Assembly (NCBI GenBank): GCA_005408345.1
Contig: SEMN01000001.1
Location: 2,418,001 to 2,482,000 of the forward strand
DNA: 64,000 nucleotides
Reading direction: 5' to 3'
From: Macquaria australasica
Taxonomy: Eukaryota; Chordata; Actinopteri; Centrarchiformes; Percichthyidae
The first letter of the stretch is position 1. The number at the start of each line of letters is the position of its first letter. The notes under the pieces were generated by a model. The model did not search any database. It was not told the origin of the DNA and was given only the letters and a program-made list of their open reading frames with translations. The position numbers were made by a program, and so were the translations under genes. This document shows positions 49,639 to 61,559 of this stretch, piece by piece.

Positions 49639-52600
49639 ATGGATCAGTTTGAAGAGAGAGTGGAAATGAATGTGAAAGAGCTGAATATGTGCACAGGTGA
49701 GTGTGAGGTGAGCAGGTGAGACTGGATGAGGATTGTTCCTGTTCTTCAATTTGAACCACTTTTTGAGATAAAACATAATAAACATAATCTAAATATAATA
49801 TTGATGTTTATCATATATGTATGTAACACACACACACGCTGACACACACACAACAGAATAGAATGTTCCTGGGTTCTACTGTATGTGACATAACTTGTAA
49901 TTGTGACATTCCATAGAACATGTTCATGCTCTAACTGTTGAACCCGGCACCTGTCAGTCACACACTGATCTGACCGAGACAAAGTACTCACACTTGTTTC
50001 TATTTGTGGACAATTTAAAAATTGAGTTGTGTTTTTCTGGAAGTGATGGAGAATCGAAAAACATCAAACATCTTCCATCAGTTTTGGAAGTGGACCCAGA
50101 GGAACCATGATGATGATGATGGTGGTGATGGTGATGTAAGTAACCAACTCTACTAATATCTTCCTTCTGTTCGTATCTGAAGGTCTTTCAGAGATCTTAC
50201 AAAAGTATTAACATCTTTTCAACTCAACTGTAATTATTCCCAAGTTACTCAGTTATTTTGTTGTACTTTATTTCCACAGCAAACTGGGAGCCAGTGCAGA
50301 CCGGAGAACCCTGATGGCTTCACCAGTGAGTCCAGGATCCTGGACATGCAAGGGGCTGAGAGGGCTGTGTTAATTAAACACACAGAAAGGGTGTGCGCTG
50401 AGGCCAAAGCCCGAAACAATGCTGTTCTGAGGAGACTGGGACTCTCTGTTCAGGATGTCACACTGCCTTCACCTCAACCATCAACTTTTCCCAGAAGAGG
50501 CACAAAACCCTCTCAGCGAGGAGGGAGGATCAGCCCTCTTTTAGATGTACCTCATTTGAACATGGAGGGCATCGACAGAAACCGGAAGTGTCCTGAAAGT
50601 CTGGATGAGGAGGAGGACGACTCCTTCTGGGACAAGGTGCTTCTTGGCAGTCAGATGGCTGCACTTGCATGTGAGGAGGCTCAGATGGCAGACAGAGACG
50701 AGAGCCCAGCTGCTTCCATCAGTCCTGTGTTCAGCCGCTGCTCTGTAGATGCTCACACACCCAGCGAGCTGAGGGACATTTCGCTAATTGGAAGCTCTGT
50801 TGAGCTTACAACATTCAAACCAACTCCTCCTCCTCCTCCTCCTCCTCCTCCTCCTCGAGCTGCTCCACTACCCAGGAGAAGAGTGTCTCGTCTGCCTGTG
50901 TTTTCTTCCAAACTCAGTGGAGCAGGTTAGTTCTTCTAAAGACACACTGTTGAATGGGGATGTCTTTCTTTTTGTGGGAACCTCTGCTGTTTCTTCTAGG
51001 TTTTTTAAGTGTCTGTTGGAGTCACACAGCATGGGATGTTTTTTGCTCAAAGCTTTGGATACAACACTTGCATTTAAAAGCACAGTAAAAACTGAGGTGA
51101 TGCCTATTTTGCCGTTAATCTCAACAGACAAGGAGGTCGCAGATGGATGTAGGCTCCAAACAGCTAAAAATAAGGTCGAGGCTCTTGTGGAAAGACTGAG
51201 GCGCTTTCAGCTTGACTCCGTCCCGTCACCTCGACCCCCAGCAGCTGTCAAAAGGGCCCCTGCAGTGGCGACTTTGGCCCCAACGCCTCCAACAGTTCCC
51301 CAAACCAAGAGACAAGGATCTCGACCCGGGACATTCCTGCGCCCTGCAAAGGCTGTCAGTGGAGCAGGTAACATCTTCTATTCACATCCTGAATAATTGC
51401 AGTACAGGCTGTGAGCTTAAACTTTTATTCTTGGGGTTCTTATAGTATTTTGTAAAGAGTTATAGTAGCTCCAGTAAGTACATTGCTTTGAATGAGAAGA
51501 AAGGTGAGTAAGGAGTATCTTTCTGTTTACCAGGCAAGAAGACAGCCAGTGAGTGCAGCCTCCAGACTGCAAATGACGGAAAGGTCGAGCTGCAGCCATT
51601 GACCAACCCTGTGGAGAGCCTGTCTCTCTGCTTCAGGCTGCTCTCCTCAGACGACTGGTAAGACACTGACACCAGAGAGCAGTCTGTTGATCTTCAGTGC
51701 GGTTAATTCATTCTTGTCACATAAACATACAGGATGAAGAAAATTGATGGCTTGAAAACCGTTCGAGCTCTGGCACAGCACCACTCAGAGACCCTGAAGA
51801 CTAAACTCCATGAAATGTGTCTGGTTCTCATTGAGGAGGTATTGTACACACTTCCCTCTTTGTATCTTTTTTTTTTCATCCTTGTATTTAACAATGCAGT
51901 CCTGACTGATGACGTTTATTCTTACTGTACAGGTGAAGAACCTACGCTCAGCAGTTGCCTGTGCAGCTATAAACACCTTAGCCGAGGTATATGTTTGTCT
52001 CCAGAAGGCCATGGACCCGGAGGTAGAGGGAACAGGCCGAGCCCTGCTGCTGAAACTGGCACAGACTACGAATGCCTTTATTCATCAGCAGGCCAATCTT
52101 GCACTAGATGCCATGGTGCAAAACTGCAGCCATGGTCGGATCCTGAGCGCACTGTTGAACGCAGTGCTGAAGTAAGAGGAGAGAAGAGGCTGCATTTATT
52201 TTATCAGCAGAAACATTAAAACGAAATTGAATGGAGTGAAATGAAACATGGTCAGTTTATGTGTTTGTCTTTGTCCTTCCTCAGCTCCAGCTGTGTTGCA
52301 GTAAGAGGGAGCATGGCACAACACCTGCACCTGCTGGCCGACAGCCTTGGAGTGGCTCGCATCTTGACGGCAGGAAGGAGCTTCACTAAACGCTTCCTCA
52401 CTGCTGTCTCTAAAATGGCTGTGGATGCTGCACCAGAAGCGAGGTGGGTATGATTTGTGGTTCTTGTTTGTTTGTTGAGTTTTTTCACAATCTTAATTTT
52501 ATTTTTCCTGAACATTGTGCTAAATGAGAAATGTATTCCTCCACAGGCATCACGGACAAATGATCCTCCAGGATCTGGTCCTCCACAAGGACTTCCTGAA

Positions 52601-52673
52601 CCTGTGGACAAAGTTGGTCCCTGAAAAAGAAAGACGATCTCTGGACAAGATCTTAAAGAAGGCCAAGAAGTAA
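49639..52673 (+). CDS. Short TOGARAM-family protein (crescerin-like) with one C-terminal TOG-like domain
   Basis: Nine exons: 49639-49696, 50044-50135, 50280-50925, 51128-51367, 51534-51657, 51733-51838, 51933-52171, 52285-52443 and 52547-52673 (TAA). All phases agree, giving 597 codons and 596 residues. Residues about 30-50 include an acidic DDDD run encoded by GAT repeats. The middle is a low-complexity linker with a WDKVLLGSQMAAL segment and a run of ten prolines. Residues about 372-596 form a helical-repeat domain like the last TOG of TOGARAM1/2: a LQPLTNPVESLSL lead, KTVRALAQHHSE, VKNLRSAVACAAINTL, and NAFIHQQANLALDAMV. TOGARAM proteins regulate axonemal and ciliary microtubules. They usually carry four TOG domains, so this is much shorter. 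The start at 49639 is uncertain because a non-coding or distant first exon cannot be excluded. Confidence 0.75.
50823..50854 (+). repeat. (CCT)n trinucleotide repeat coding for polyproline
   Basis: The repeat is in frame in exon 3 of the TOGARAM-like gene and produces ten consecutive prolines. Its length probably varies between individuals. Confidence 0.9.
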
Positions 52674-53437
52674 AAATGGAGGAGATCTGCAGTATTTCAG
52701 TGTTACATATGTATTGTCATTCTAGTTGTTGTTGTTGCTAATAAATGTTTCATGAACAAATTTAATGTCTTTTCAAAAGTTTTTCAAAGATGCTTTTTGA
52801 GTTGGCTTAAAAATAACCTGCAGTACTCAGAATACAGCAGAAACCACACACACACACACACACCAAATTTACATTTCTACATCTTGATCAGGATAGTCTT
52901 TGCCTTATAGGAATGTACATTACCAAGAGGCACAATCCTTTATGTTTATTCTAAACACTCCTTTTAACATGTAGATGATTCAAGTAAAGTTTGTATGGAA
53001 TAAGGCCACTTTATATTTAAAATGCAGCTTTGGTAAGCTTAATAACTACCAACCAGCTAATGTTTGTGATGAATATAAAGAATTTAAAACTATAGATCAT
53101 GTACTGATAGAGTGCAGGAAATAAACAGCAGAGAGACTTAAGGGAAGAAGGCTTTAGAAGAAAAGGTATGCTGAATTATGGCAAGGCACTGGTATTTATT
53201 TATGCAGGTCTATGTATTTCTTTATTTGTTTATTAATGGAATTGGGTTAAATGTGGAGAAGGAATCATGAGCTAATTAACTCCAGAAGATGGCAGTAATG
53301 CAACAACAAGGACGCCACCTGCTGCAAAATCCTAAATGAAGAAGAAGAGGAGGAGGAAGAAGGTCTCTTCAAATCCTGCCCAAAGACCTGAGACGCATTT
53401 CCAGTCAGTGGCTACGTGCTCTCAAAGAGACGGCACA
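52674..53437. other. TOGARAM-like 3' UTR and prdx4 upstream region
   Basis: AATAAA at 52740-52745 is a well-placed polyadenylation signal, 67 bases after the stop codon. A short (CA)n lies at 52847-52863. A purine-rich GAAGAAGAGG tract at 53336-53365 lies in the prdx4 5' leader. Confidence 0.6.
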
Positions 53438-56400
53438 ATGGAGTTTCTTTCCCACACTAACCTAAAGAAGGAGCTTTTCTGCGCGCTCTGTACCGCTCTC
53501 CTCCTCCTCACCAGAGTCACATCTGCAGAGCAAGGCGCTGATGTGAAAAACTCCCAGTGTCACAACTACGCGGGAGGACACGTCTATCCTGGGGAGGCTT
53601 TCCGGGTGCCCGTGTCCGACCATTCCCTGCACCTCAGCAAAGCCAAGAGTGAGTTTCTCTCATGATTTCACCCTTAGGTGGCAAGTTAGTATTTGCATAA
53701 TCAGAAGTGCGCAGTGATTTGCTTTCCTTCCCCTTGCTGACAAACACAGCAGCTGCTCTGTCTGCAGCTCCTGCACGGTGCTCCTGCTGTCAGGACAATA
53801 GAAACAAGCTGACAGCGTCTGTCTGCAGCATGTGTTCATATTTGATTTGCTGCGTCTTGTGGTTTAATTCTCATGTGACAGTTTAAGAGGTTAGTTAACT
53901 TTTAATCGGATGGTTTTTATAGGACACGTCATTCTGTGAAATTCATCGCTGTTCCTCCCTCCACCCCTTCGACACATGACGGTGTATGGCCCCGCACCAA
54001 CACCGCTCATAATAACGATGGAGGGTTGGACAGAATAACAGGAACACTTGGAAACTTTCAGAGGCATCATGTGATCATGTATGAGGCCCTATAATATGCA
54101 GTCTTTTTTTTGCAGTTAGTTATTATACTTCTGGCCTCTGTTCCTCTTCACTAATAGTTTGTCTGTTTGTCATGTGTCGTCATGAGGTTTGAGACTTTAC
54201 CCCATGTCACTTTAGCAGTGTTTGTGCACCAGCAGATATGATCTCTGCACTTGTTCCACTTGCCTTATGTGGCGCATTGTAATTGAGATTTTAAAAATGA
54301 TGTAATGCCTACAATGTGAGAAAAAGAAAAGCCATAAAAAAATTTTTTTGACACATTATTATGTCAGATGTAGCAAAACTGCAACTGGCAAAGAAGAACA
54401 GGGGTCATAAAGGATTAAATATTCATTTACCACGACCACAACCGCACACTGCGCAGTGAAATGCTTTGTTACCGTCTCCATAGATAAATAAAATAAAATA
54501 AAATGATTATTATAAATTTAAAAAGTGGATATGGAACATGGGATATGAAATACTGAGCAATGTGAGACCTAATGCAAAACAAAATGTGGATATGGACATT
54601 ATAAATAATAAAAATATTAGACATAGAGGTTAAGTGGAATATTAGAAGTAATTTAAAGTAGCTACCTCTGAGAATTATACTGTTCAGTTTAAATATATAC
54701 ATTTAACACCCTTATGGCCTCAAAACTTACACTGGAGTTAAATCAGCTCTTCTAAAATTGTACAAATAGTGAAGATTATGAGAGTCTCAATGTGCCATTT
54801 AAAGGCTAAAGCACTACTGTAATCTGTCTATTATTTTACATGAACATTTTTGCTGAAATACATATGTGACATTTAGTCATTTGCAGCAACAAAATGCATG
54901 TCATCACGGATGTTTTCAAATTACAGTTACAGTAAAAATTCCTGGTTTTACAAATACATATATTCTGCTCCCTGCTTAAGTTTCAAAGCCTGCGCCACAC
55001 TGGGAAGGAACAGCCGTCATTAACGGTGAATTCAAGGAGGTGAAGCTGTCGGACTACAGAGGCAAATACCTTGTCTTCTTCTTCTATCCTCTGGACTTGT
55101 GAGTAACGTCTGAGACGCACATTACATAGTCCCTTCATTTGTGTTGCTGGGCTTGCTGCACCACAGAGTATATTCTTCTGTAAATGTGTTTGTTCTGTCC
55201 TTTGCAGCACGTTTGTCTGCCCCACTGAGATCATTGCATTCAGCGATCGGGTGCATGAGTTTCGTGCCATCAATACAGAGGTGGTCGCCTGCTCTGTCGA
55301 CTCCCAGTTCACCCACCTGGCCTGGTAAGATTGCTGTCCCCATTACACCCATGAAATGCTAATCAGACTTTAAAGATAAAACCTAATAATAACAGATGTC
55401 CAATCATAGATTTTGAATAGAATAGATTTGAATTTCAATAAATACATTTTAGAGGTTCAGGGTTTTTTTTTTTTCCTGAAGGGGAGTGGGTGCTTTTTTT
55501 TTTTTTTTTTCTCACATTTCTTGTTATTAATAGGATCAATACGCCCAGGAAGCAGGGTGGACTTGGACAAATGAAAATCCCTCTGTTGTCTGACCTCACT
55601 CACCAGATTTCAAAAGACTATGGAGTGTACCTGGAGGACCAGGGACACACACTGAGGTACAGTTTCACATTCACATTTATGGCCACTGTCAAAGGTTTAT
55701 AGGCAATCAACTTAAAGAAACACGTGTTGCTACGTAACAAAAGACATTATAGGATCAGGTATGAAAGAAACTAGTTTGGGTGGGATCATTGTGTCTTCCT
55801 GTAACAATTTAAATAAGATTTATATGAATCACATTTACAATGAGGATCAACGTGCTTCACAACTTTGTAAGTCATAACTAACTGGGTTTTTATCAACCAT
55901 TAACAGTAAACAACTAACATTAAGTTATGCTTTAATCTCTCTCAGGGGACTCTTCATCATCGATGACAAAGGCATCCTGAGGCAGATCACCATGAACGAT
56001 CTTCCAGTGGGAAGATCTGTGGACGAGACTCTGCGGCTGGTGCAGGCCTTCCAGTACACTGACAAACACGGAGAAGGTATGAGAAGCTCATTTAAACAAA
56101 TGGACATGTGAAATCTAATTTCTTTTAAACTCATTCATTGTTTTCGTGGCTATAATGGAGTAATGCAGCAGTACCTGGAAGCTTAGAGCTGGTTTTCAGT
56201 GGATTCTATGAGCTGTTTTTCTTGAGCTGACTGGAATTGTCATTTTTTTACAGTGTGTCCAGCAGGATGGAAGCCAGGCAGCGACACAGTGAGTTTCACC
56301 GAGGCTGTGGCTAATTTGGATCCTTGGTCACTAAACTAGTGTTGTTCTTTAACAGATAGAAGATCTCAGATAGGGTATCATGTATTTGCAAATCAGTCAG

Positions 56401-56664
56401 TCTGTCCAGCCAGTGCAGTAATAAATAAGTGTTTTTCTAAATGGCAAGAAAAAGAATAGCATTAACATTTCACAAATATCTAGTTTGTTGTCAGGGATCT
56501 ACATTAGTCACAGCCTGGTTTATAGCATATTCTAGTATATGTCTGTTGTCTAGTGTATTTCTTATTACCGTAAAAAAGTAATGTGTGCTAATTGAATTCA
56601 TTCTTTCCCACAGATCATTCCCGACCCTTCAGGCAAGCTGAAGTATTTTGATAAACTGAACTGA
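53438..56664 (+). CDS. prdx4: Peroxiredoxin 4 (secretory-pathway 2-Cys peroxiredoxin)
   Basis: Seven exons: 53438-53648, 54981-55098, 55208-55324, 55534-55656, 55946-56076, 56254-56288 and 56614-56664 (TGA), giving 261 residues. Residues 1-30 are a signal peptide (hydrophobic LCTALLLL core). C41 corresponds to the extra N-terminal cysteine that cross-links PRDX4 decamers. The peroxidatic cysteine is C114 (FVCPTE) and the resolving cysteine is about C235 (EVCPAGW). The GGLG and C-terminal YF motifs, linked to sensitivity to overoxidation, are present. The enzyme reduces hydrogen peroxide in the ER and passes oxidising equivalents to PDI family proteins. The start at 53438 is chosen because it has a strong Kozak context (A at -3, G at +4) and exposes the signal peptide. 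An in-frame ATG at 53336 has a weak context. Confidence 0.96.
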
Positions 56665-56835
56665 TCTCTCGTCCCAGTCTGTGAAATCCACCATTTACTG
56701 AAAGTTCAAGTAAAATGTGTTTTCATAAAATTGCTGTCTGTCTGGTCTTTTCAGATTCATCTGACTGAGTGACAACATGAAATGGCAGTTTTAGCTCCGT
56801 TCATACCTTTTGTTTTCTTGAGTGCAGAATGTTTG

Positions 56836-56878
56836 TTTTAAAGCACTGGGAAGGAACAGCTGTCATTGATGTGAATTC
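56836..56878 (+). pseudogene. Relic of prdx4 exon 2
   Basis: The sequence ACTGGGAAGGAACAGC, followed by YGTCATT and later TGAATTC, matches the start of prdx4 exon 2 at 54994-55034. The match begins with TTTYAAAGC, as in the exon, with a 9-base deletion between. It translates to HWEGTAVI, the hallmark of PRDX4. There is no acceptor site and no continuation, so it is not functional. Confidence 0.65.
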
Positions 56879-57089
56879 CCCCAGTGGCTGCCAGATGTTC
56901 GCAAGCAACAACAGATTACAAAGAGAAAGAAAGTATATAAGTATCATCAGACATGTTACCATACTTGCTGTACCAGTTATGTTGTCTGCTTTGAATTTGC
57001 TAGAATGTAAATGTGCGGCGAACACAGCAGAATACACATCTTGCCTCAGGCTCTGCACATCATGCACAGTCACTTACGACAACTTTCCT

Positions 57090-57810
57090 TAAAGCTGGGG
57101 TAGGCAAAATCTGTGCAACCTAGGCAAAACCTTCCACCTCTCTCTCTGCTGCCTTGTATCACTCCGCTAAGCCCCTCCCAACAAACCCACAGCTTTCTTC
57201 AGGCAGCAGAAGGAGTCGGTTCCCCTGCGAAACCGTATCCCTTGTAGGGCTCGCTCTCCACGGCGTGTTTTCTCAAAGACGCCCCTCTAGCGCTTCGCGG
57301 CCAGAGCGCCCCAGGCTTCAGAGGCAGCTGCAACGCCATCCAGCAGTGGGATGAGAGGCTAGTACACACACACACCACTGTCCCCCTTCAAAAGTTATTC
57401 CCCACTGTTTGTCATCATGCCTCTTTGCTCACACTGTTGTTACGAGCGCCATGGCATTGAATGTAATGAGCCTGAAGCGCCGTGTGGAGCCGGGATGTGT
57501 TGTTTTGTACTTTACACCGCTGTAGGCAAAGGAGGTGTTGGAAATTTATCACAAGTTTCAGGATTTTCAGCAGGATTTTCTGCCGTTCAGTCAGGTTTTC
57601 ACCGTCTGAAGGGATGTGCACACACATCTGCTCTTGTAGCTTAGCCAATGCGAACGCACCATCTCAATGAAATAACCTGTGATTGGCTCAAGTCTACCGT
57701 CACGGGCTAGATTTTCTGAAGCCTGAAAACAGGCAAGAGGAGGGGTGATTAGAGGTCTGCTCTCAGACCACTTGAATTACAATATGCTGCACAGTTAATA
57801 TGGGGCGGGG
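57090..57810. repeat. GC-richer interspersed repeat
   Basis: It starts at TTAAAGCTGGGGTAGGCAAA and ends around TCAGACCACTTGAATTACAA and TATGCTG. I recognise both phrases from a dispersed repeat common in percomorph genomes. The interior is CpG-rich and has short open frames on both strands without family matches. Confidence 0.6.
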
Positions 57811-59253
57811 GGGTTAGTTACAGTTTATATTGTCCTCCCCTGCATTTGTTTATTTGGTTTGTGGAATTCTTTTGTTGGAAATAAACCAAACCTTTGTTCG
57901 AACTTTAAACCTGTGTTACCGTGTGCTTTGGCTGCTTGGTCCATGACACTGGGTATACTGGTAATCTGGTGTATACTTAACTTTAACATCACCTCAGAAA
58001 AAACTGAGTTGGTTAACGTCACATTCCTGCTGTGTCCTAAATAATAAAGGGACAGGAATACCAAAGTGTACTAATAACAGTGCTAAATGTATCAAACAAC
58101 AGGCCCGTGCTGAGGTTTTTCATGTGGGAACATTAACTGAAAGTGTAGCTGACTAATGACTGGGAGAGCTTGTGGAGAAAACAGTGTTTTGATGTATTTT
58201 CTGCAACTGAACTACTGATGCAAAGTTAAAGAAAAGTTCTGGAGTGTATATAAATTCTGCATGTTGAGTACAGGTGTACTGATTGTAAACAGTGCAGACA
58301 AGAAATGGCATGACATTACACTTATGTACAAATGACACAACTTTTTGAAAAGAATGATTGCCTGATAAGGCCTTGCAACTGAAATGCATGAGTGTTTGTG
58401 AGGGAGGTTTGTGGTTTGTTCGTAGTTGCAGTAACATTGCTCTTGAGCAAGTCAACCAAAGGAAGTTGCATAAAGCCTATTTAAAGGACAGATGCTGAAA
58501 ATTAGACGCTAACTCTATTCAGTGTCCCTAAAGCTGTCAGTTGAGCACACCAAACAGTGAAGGGTCAGTGTGTTTGACTGTCGCCAGATGACAGAATATC
58601 ATCATCATCAATGACTAAAAGATGCTTTCCTGGCTAGTCATCACACCACAGCCTTGTCTCTAAACTACCATATCAAGAGTTAATCTATCAGCTGCTCATT
58701 CCTGGCTATTGATAACCTAAACTGTCCCAACTCATTTTCCTTGTTTACTTTTTATTGGTACAAAAGATCATTCGACTGTCTGTGTGTCTGAATGTTTGCA
58801 GAGCAGAAACAAATGTGACCTACCGAAGAACAATTGGTTTATTGTGTAATGTCCGCACTCATTTTCACATATGGGTTATTTTTTACTCAGGTCTATAGAC
58901 ATTATGTGCACTGGTTGTGTTTTTTCCAGGTCTGGTTAATATTTACCTTTTTAACAACATTCAAATGAATGTGACAAAGTCAACAGAAAAAAAAGAAAAG
59001 AAACAGGACGTAAGGGGCTGTTTGACCATATATGGATTATTGAACAGGTCTGCCTCCTTCAGGGATACATAAAAGGAAAGTTACTGAGGCTGCTGTGTCA
59101 CTCTGCGACGCATCCAATGCAGTTTTCTACATACGCTGGTTTTCTATTCATTGCCGGGGGATGAACTCCTGAGGAGCGGATGAAGAAACAAATTTTGCTT
59201 TTATTCACATTCAGAGGACTAGTAAGCAAAGGGAAAAAGAGTAAAAAGAGAAA

Positions 59254-60335
59254 ATGGCCAGTTTTATATTACGGAAAGCTGAACCCAACGACGTGTCCGA
59301 TATCCTGCGACTCATAAAGGTAAGCCAAATGTTGAAGCCTAATGTTTTTACAACCAATAGGACGTTTGGGTCATTTGACAGCAAATCTGTTATTACTGTG
59401 AATTAATTGTAGTTCCAGTTAAAGTTTCTTGATTCTTTCTTTTTGCCTTTTAGGAACTTGCTAAATTTGAAGAGATGGAGGAGAAGGTCATGCTGACAGA
59501 GAAAGGTGCTTTAGTTTATGTTGAACTAAAAGCGTACATATACATATATTTACCAGAATTTTCAAAAAATGTTTCAGTCTTATAAAATCAATATCCCACT
59601 TGTAGAGCTACTTGAAGATGGCTTTGGGGATCATCCGTTCTACCACTGCTTAGTTGCTGAAGTCCCAAAAGAGAAGAGCTCAGAAGGTAAAAACAAGTCC
59701 CTAACACAAAACTCTTCACAATTTAAGAGTCACATTTCTTAAGAAATGGGTTTTCCCTTTCAATTCAACCCCTAACTCATGGTGTTTTCTTGCAGGATGC
59801 ACTGTGATTGCTTTTGCAATGTACTACTTCACATATGACCCTTGGATTGGAAAGCTTCTCTACTTGGAAGACTTCTATGTCATGCAGGAGTTTCGTGGTA
59901 AGGTTATGGGCTAGTGCTGTTATATGATGGTGGTAAAGGTTAATAAGTTACAGAGAAAAGGTTTTGAGGGGCATTTTCACATACACTCAAAGATCCATCT
60001 GTTTTAATTGCACTGTGTACATTTAATCTTTCACCAGGTCTTGGCATTGGTTCAAAAATCCTGAAGGTTCTGAGTGAGGTACGATTTTAAAGCTCCTTTG
60101 GTGACAGATTCTTCTTCAATTCTTCATCCCTATGTTTTATGTTTTGGTTTGGTTTTCTTTCCCCTAGACGGCAGTGAAGACTCGCTGTAGCGGCATGCAC
60201 TTCATCGTAGCAGAAAACAACACGAAGTCTATTGAGTTCTACAAGCGGAGAGGAGCGGCTGACCTCTCCTCTGCGGAGGGCTGGCGTCTTTTTGAGATTG
60301 AGAAGGAGGAACTGCTAAAAATGACTGCCAAATAG
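59254..60335 (+). CDS. sat1: Spermidine/spermine N1-acetyltransferase 1
   Basis: Six exons: 59254-59319, 59454-59505, 59606-59686, 59796-59897, 60038-60078 and 60168-60335 (TAG), giving 169 residues (human 171). It is a single GNAT fold. The acetyl-CoA loop is seen as FRGLGIGSKIL near residue 100. YFTYDPWIGKLLYLEDFYV precedes it, and FYKRRGA near 139 carries the tyrosine expected as general acid. The enzyme acetylates spermidine and spermine in the cytosol as the rate-limiting step of polyamine catabolism and export. In mammals it is induced by polyamines at transcription, translation and splicing. Here intron 3 is only 109 bases. Teleosts often have several sat1 copies; only one is seen in this window. 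Confidence 0.96.
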
Positions 60336-60417
60336 AGTTTACTGTGAAATGACTTGTACTGACTGTTGGTGATAACAATCATTCTGTTTTGTTTGATCAG
60401 TGATTTGACACAGACTT

Positions 60418-60423
60418 AATAAA
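60418..60423 (+). terminator. Polyadenylation signal of sat1
   Basis: Canonical AATAAA 83 bases after the sat1 stop codon, the normal spacing for a short 3' UTR. Confidence 0.75.
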
Positions 60424-60865
60424 CACATTTCAAAATCAGCCTTTGATAATACCTTTGATAATAAATGCTTACTGCTAATTATTTAGAAAGACTTCTGCTG
60501 ATTAGTGTATGAACACTGAGGTTTGGGAATAACTATGCTAACTATACAGCTGGTTAATAGTGTTTCATTTCAATCATTTTTGGAGGCTTGTAAAGGTAAA
60601 AATATCCAAATATTTGAGATAAGTGGCAAAAAATGAACATTCTGTGTATTAGATTTTTTTTTCCTTTTTTACTAACGATCATCTCACGACACCAACATTT
60701 CATCTCGTGACTCTCTGTTGGGCCCTGACCTCTAGGTTGGAAACACTTGAATCATTATTTGCAGAAGGAGTGTTTTCGTTTTGTTAGTACCCAGGCAGGA
60801 ACCTTTGTATTACAAATACATAGTTACAAGACCATGTTAAACCTCATGAGCCAGTAGCTTAGAAT

Positions 60866-61342
60866 CAGTGGTGGAAGTTTTCAGATCAAGCGGCCAAAAC
60901 GTAAAAATACTCCACTACAAGTTAAAGCCCTGAATTGAAAATGTTGCTTAAGTTTAAGTAATGAACTATCAGCAAAATGTGTTTAAAGTATCATAAGTAA
61001 AAGTACTCATTATACAGTTGAATGGTCAGTGTTATGCTATCATATATTATTATATCGGATTATTATTACTGATGCATTAATATGTAAGTAGCATGTTAAC
61101 AGGAACTAATTTAAACAATTGTACATGCTGTTATTTTAATTTAAAACACATGTATTGTGTTCTAGGCTGATAATGACTTTTTATGTAATATATTAATTTG
61201 TAAATTAACTGTCAGATAACTGTAGTTAAGTAAACAGTACAATATTTCCCTCTGAAATGTAGAATTGAAATACTGAAGTAAAGTACAAGTACATCAAATT
61301 TATACCTAAGTACAGTACTTGAGTGAATGTATTCTACCACTG
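60866..61342. mobile_element. Full-length hAT-like non-autonomous element
   Basis: The ends are inverted: CAGTGGTGGAAG on the left and TTCTACCACTG on the right. The flanks CTTAGAAT and CTTAAATT could be a diverged 8-base target duplication, as made by hAT elements. The interior has repeated AAGTAAAAGTACT words and no coding frame. A truncated relative lies at 41040-41345. Confidence 0.75.
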
Positions 61343-61469
61343 CTTAAATTTGTAATATAGTTGATGGGTAAATGTGGGATATTTTCTAACTTTCTACCTC
61401 TGCCTGCATTAAAGAGAATGGTTTCCAAAATTTTACTGTAAACTACTTCCTCACTTTATCTTTATCTTG

Positions 61470-61496
61470 CCCCCCACCCCACCCCACCCCACCCCA
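61470..61496. repeat. (ACCCC)n short tandem repeat
   Basis: Four to five units of a CCCCA pentamer, starting with a run of C. Confidence 0.85.
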
Positions 61497-61559
61497 GTAA
61501 TTCACTTTTTACTTTTTTATATATCTATAAAAAGTAGTTTTGACAGGCAGGAAATGCGG

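Larger units (their letters stand above)
56665..59253. other. prdx4 3' UTR, repeats and sat1 upstream region
   Basis: No functional exon was recognised. It contains a relic of prdx4 exon 2 (56836-56878), a dispersed repeat (about 57090-57810) and the sat1 5' leader. An ATAAAAGG stretch near 59069 could act as a TATA-like element for sat1, but this is only positional. Confidence 0.5.
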
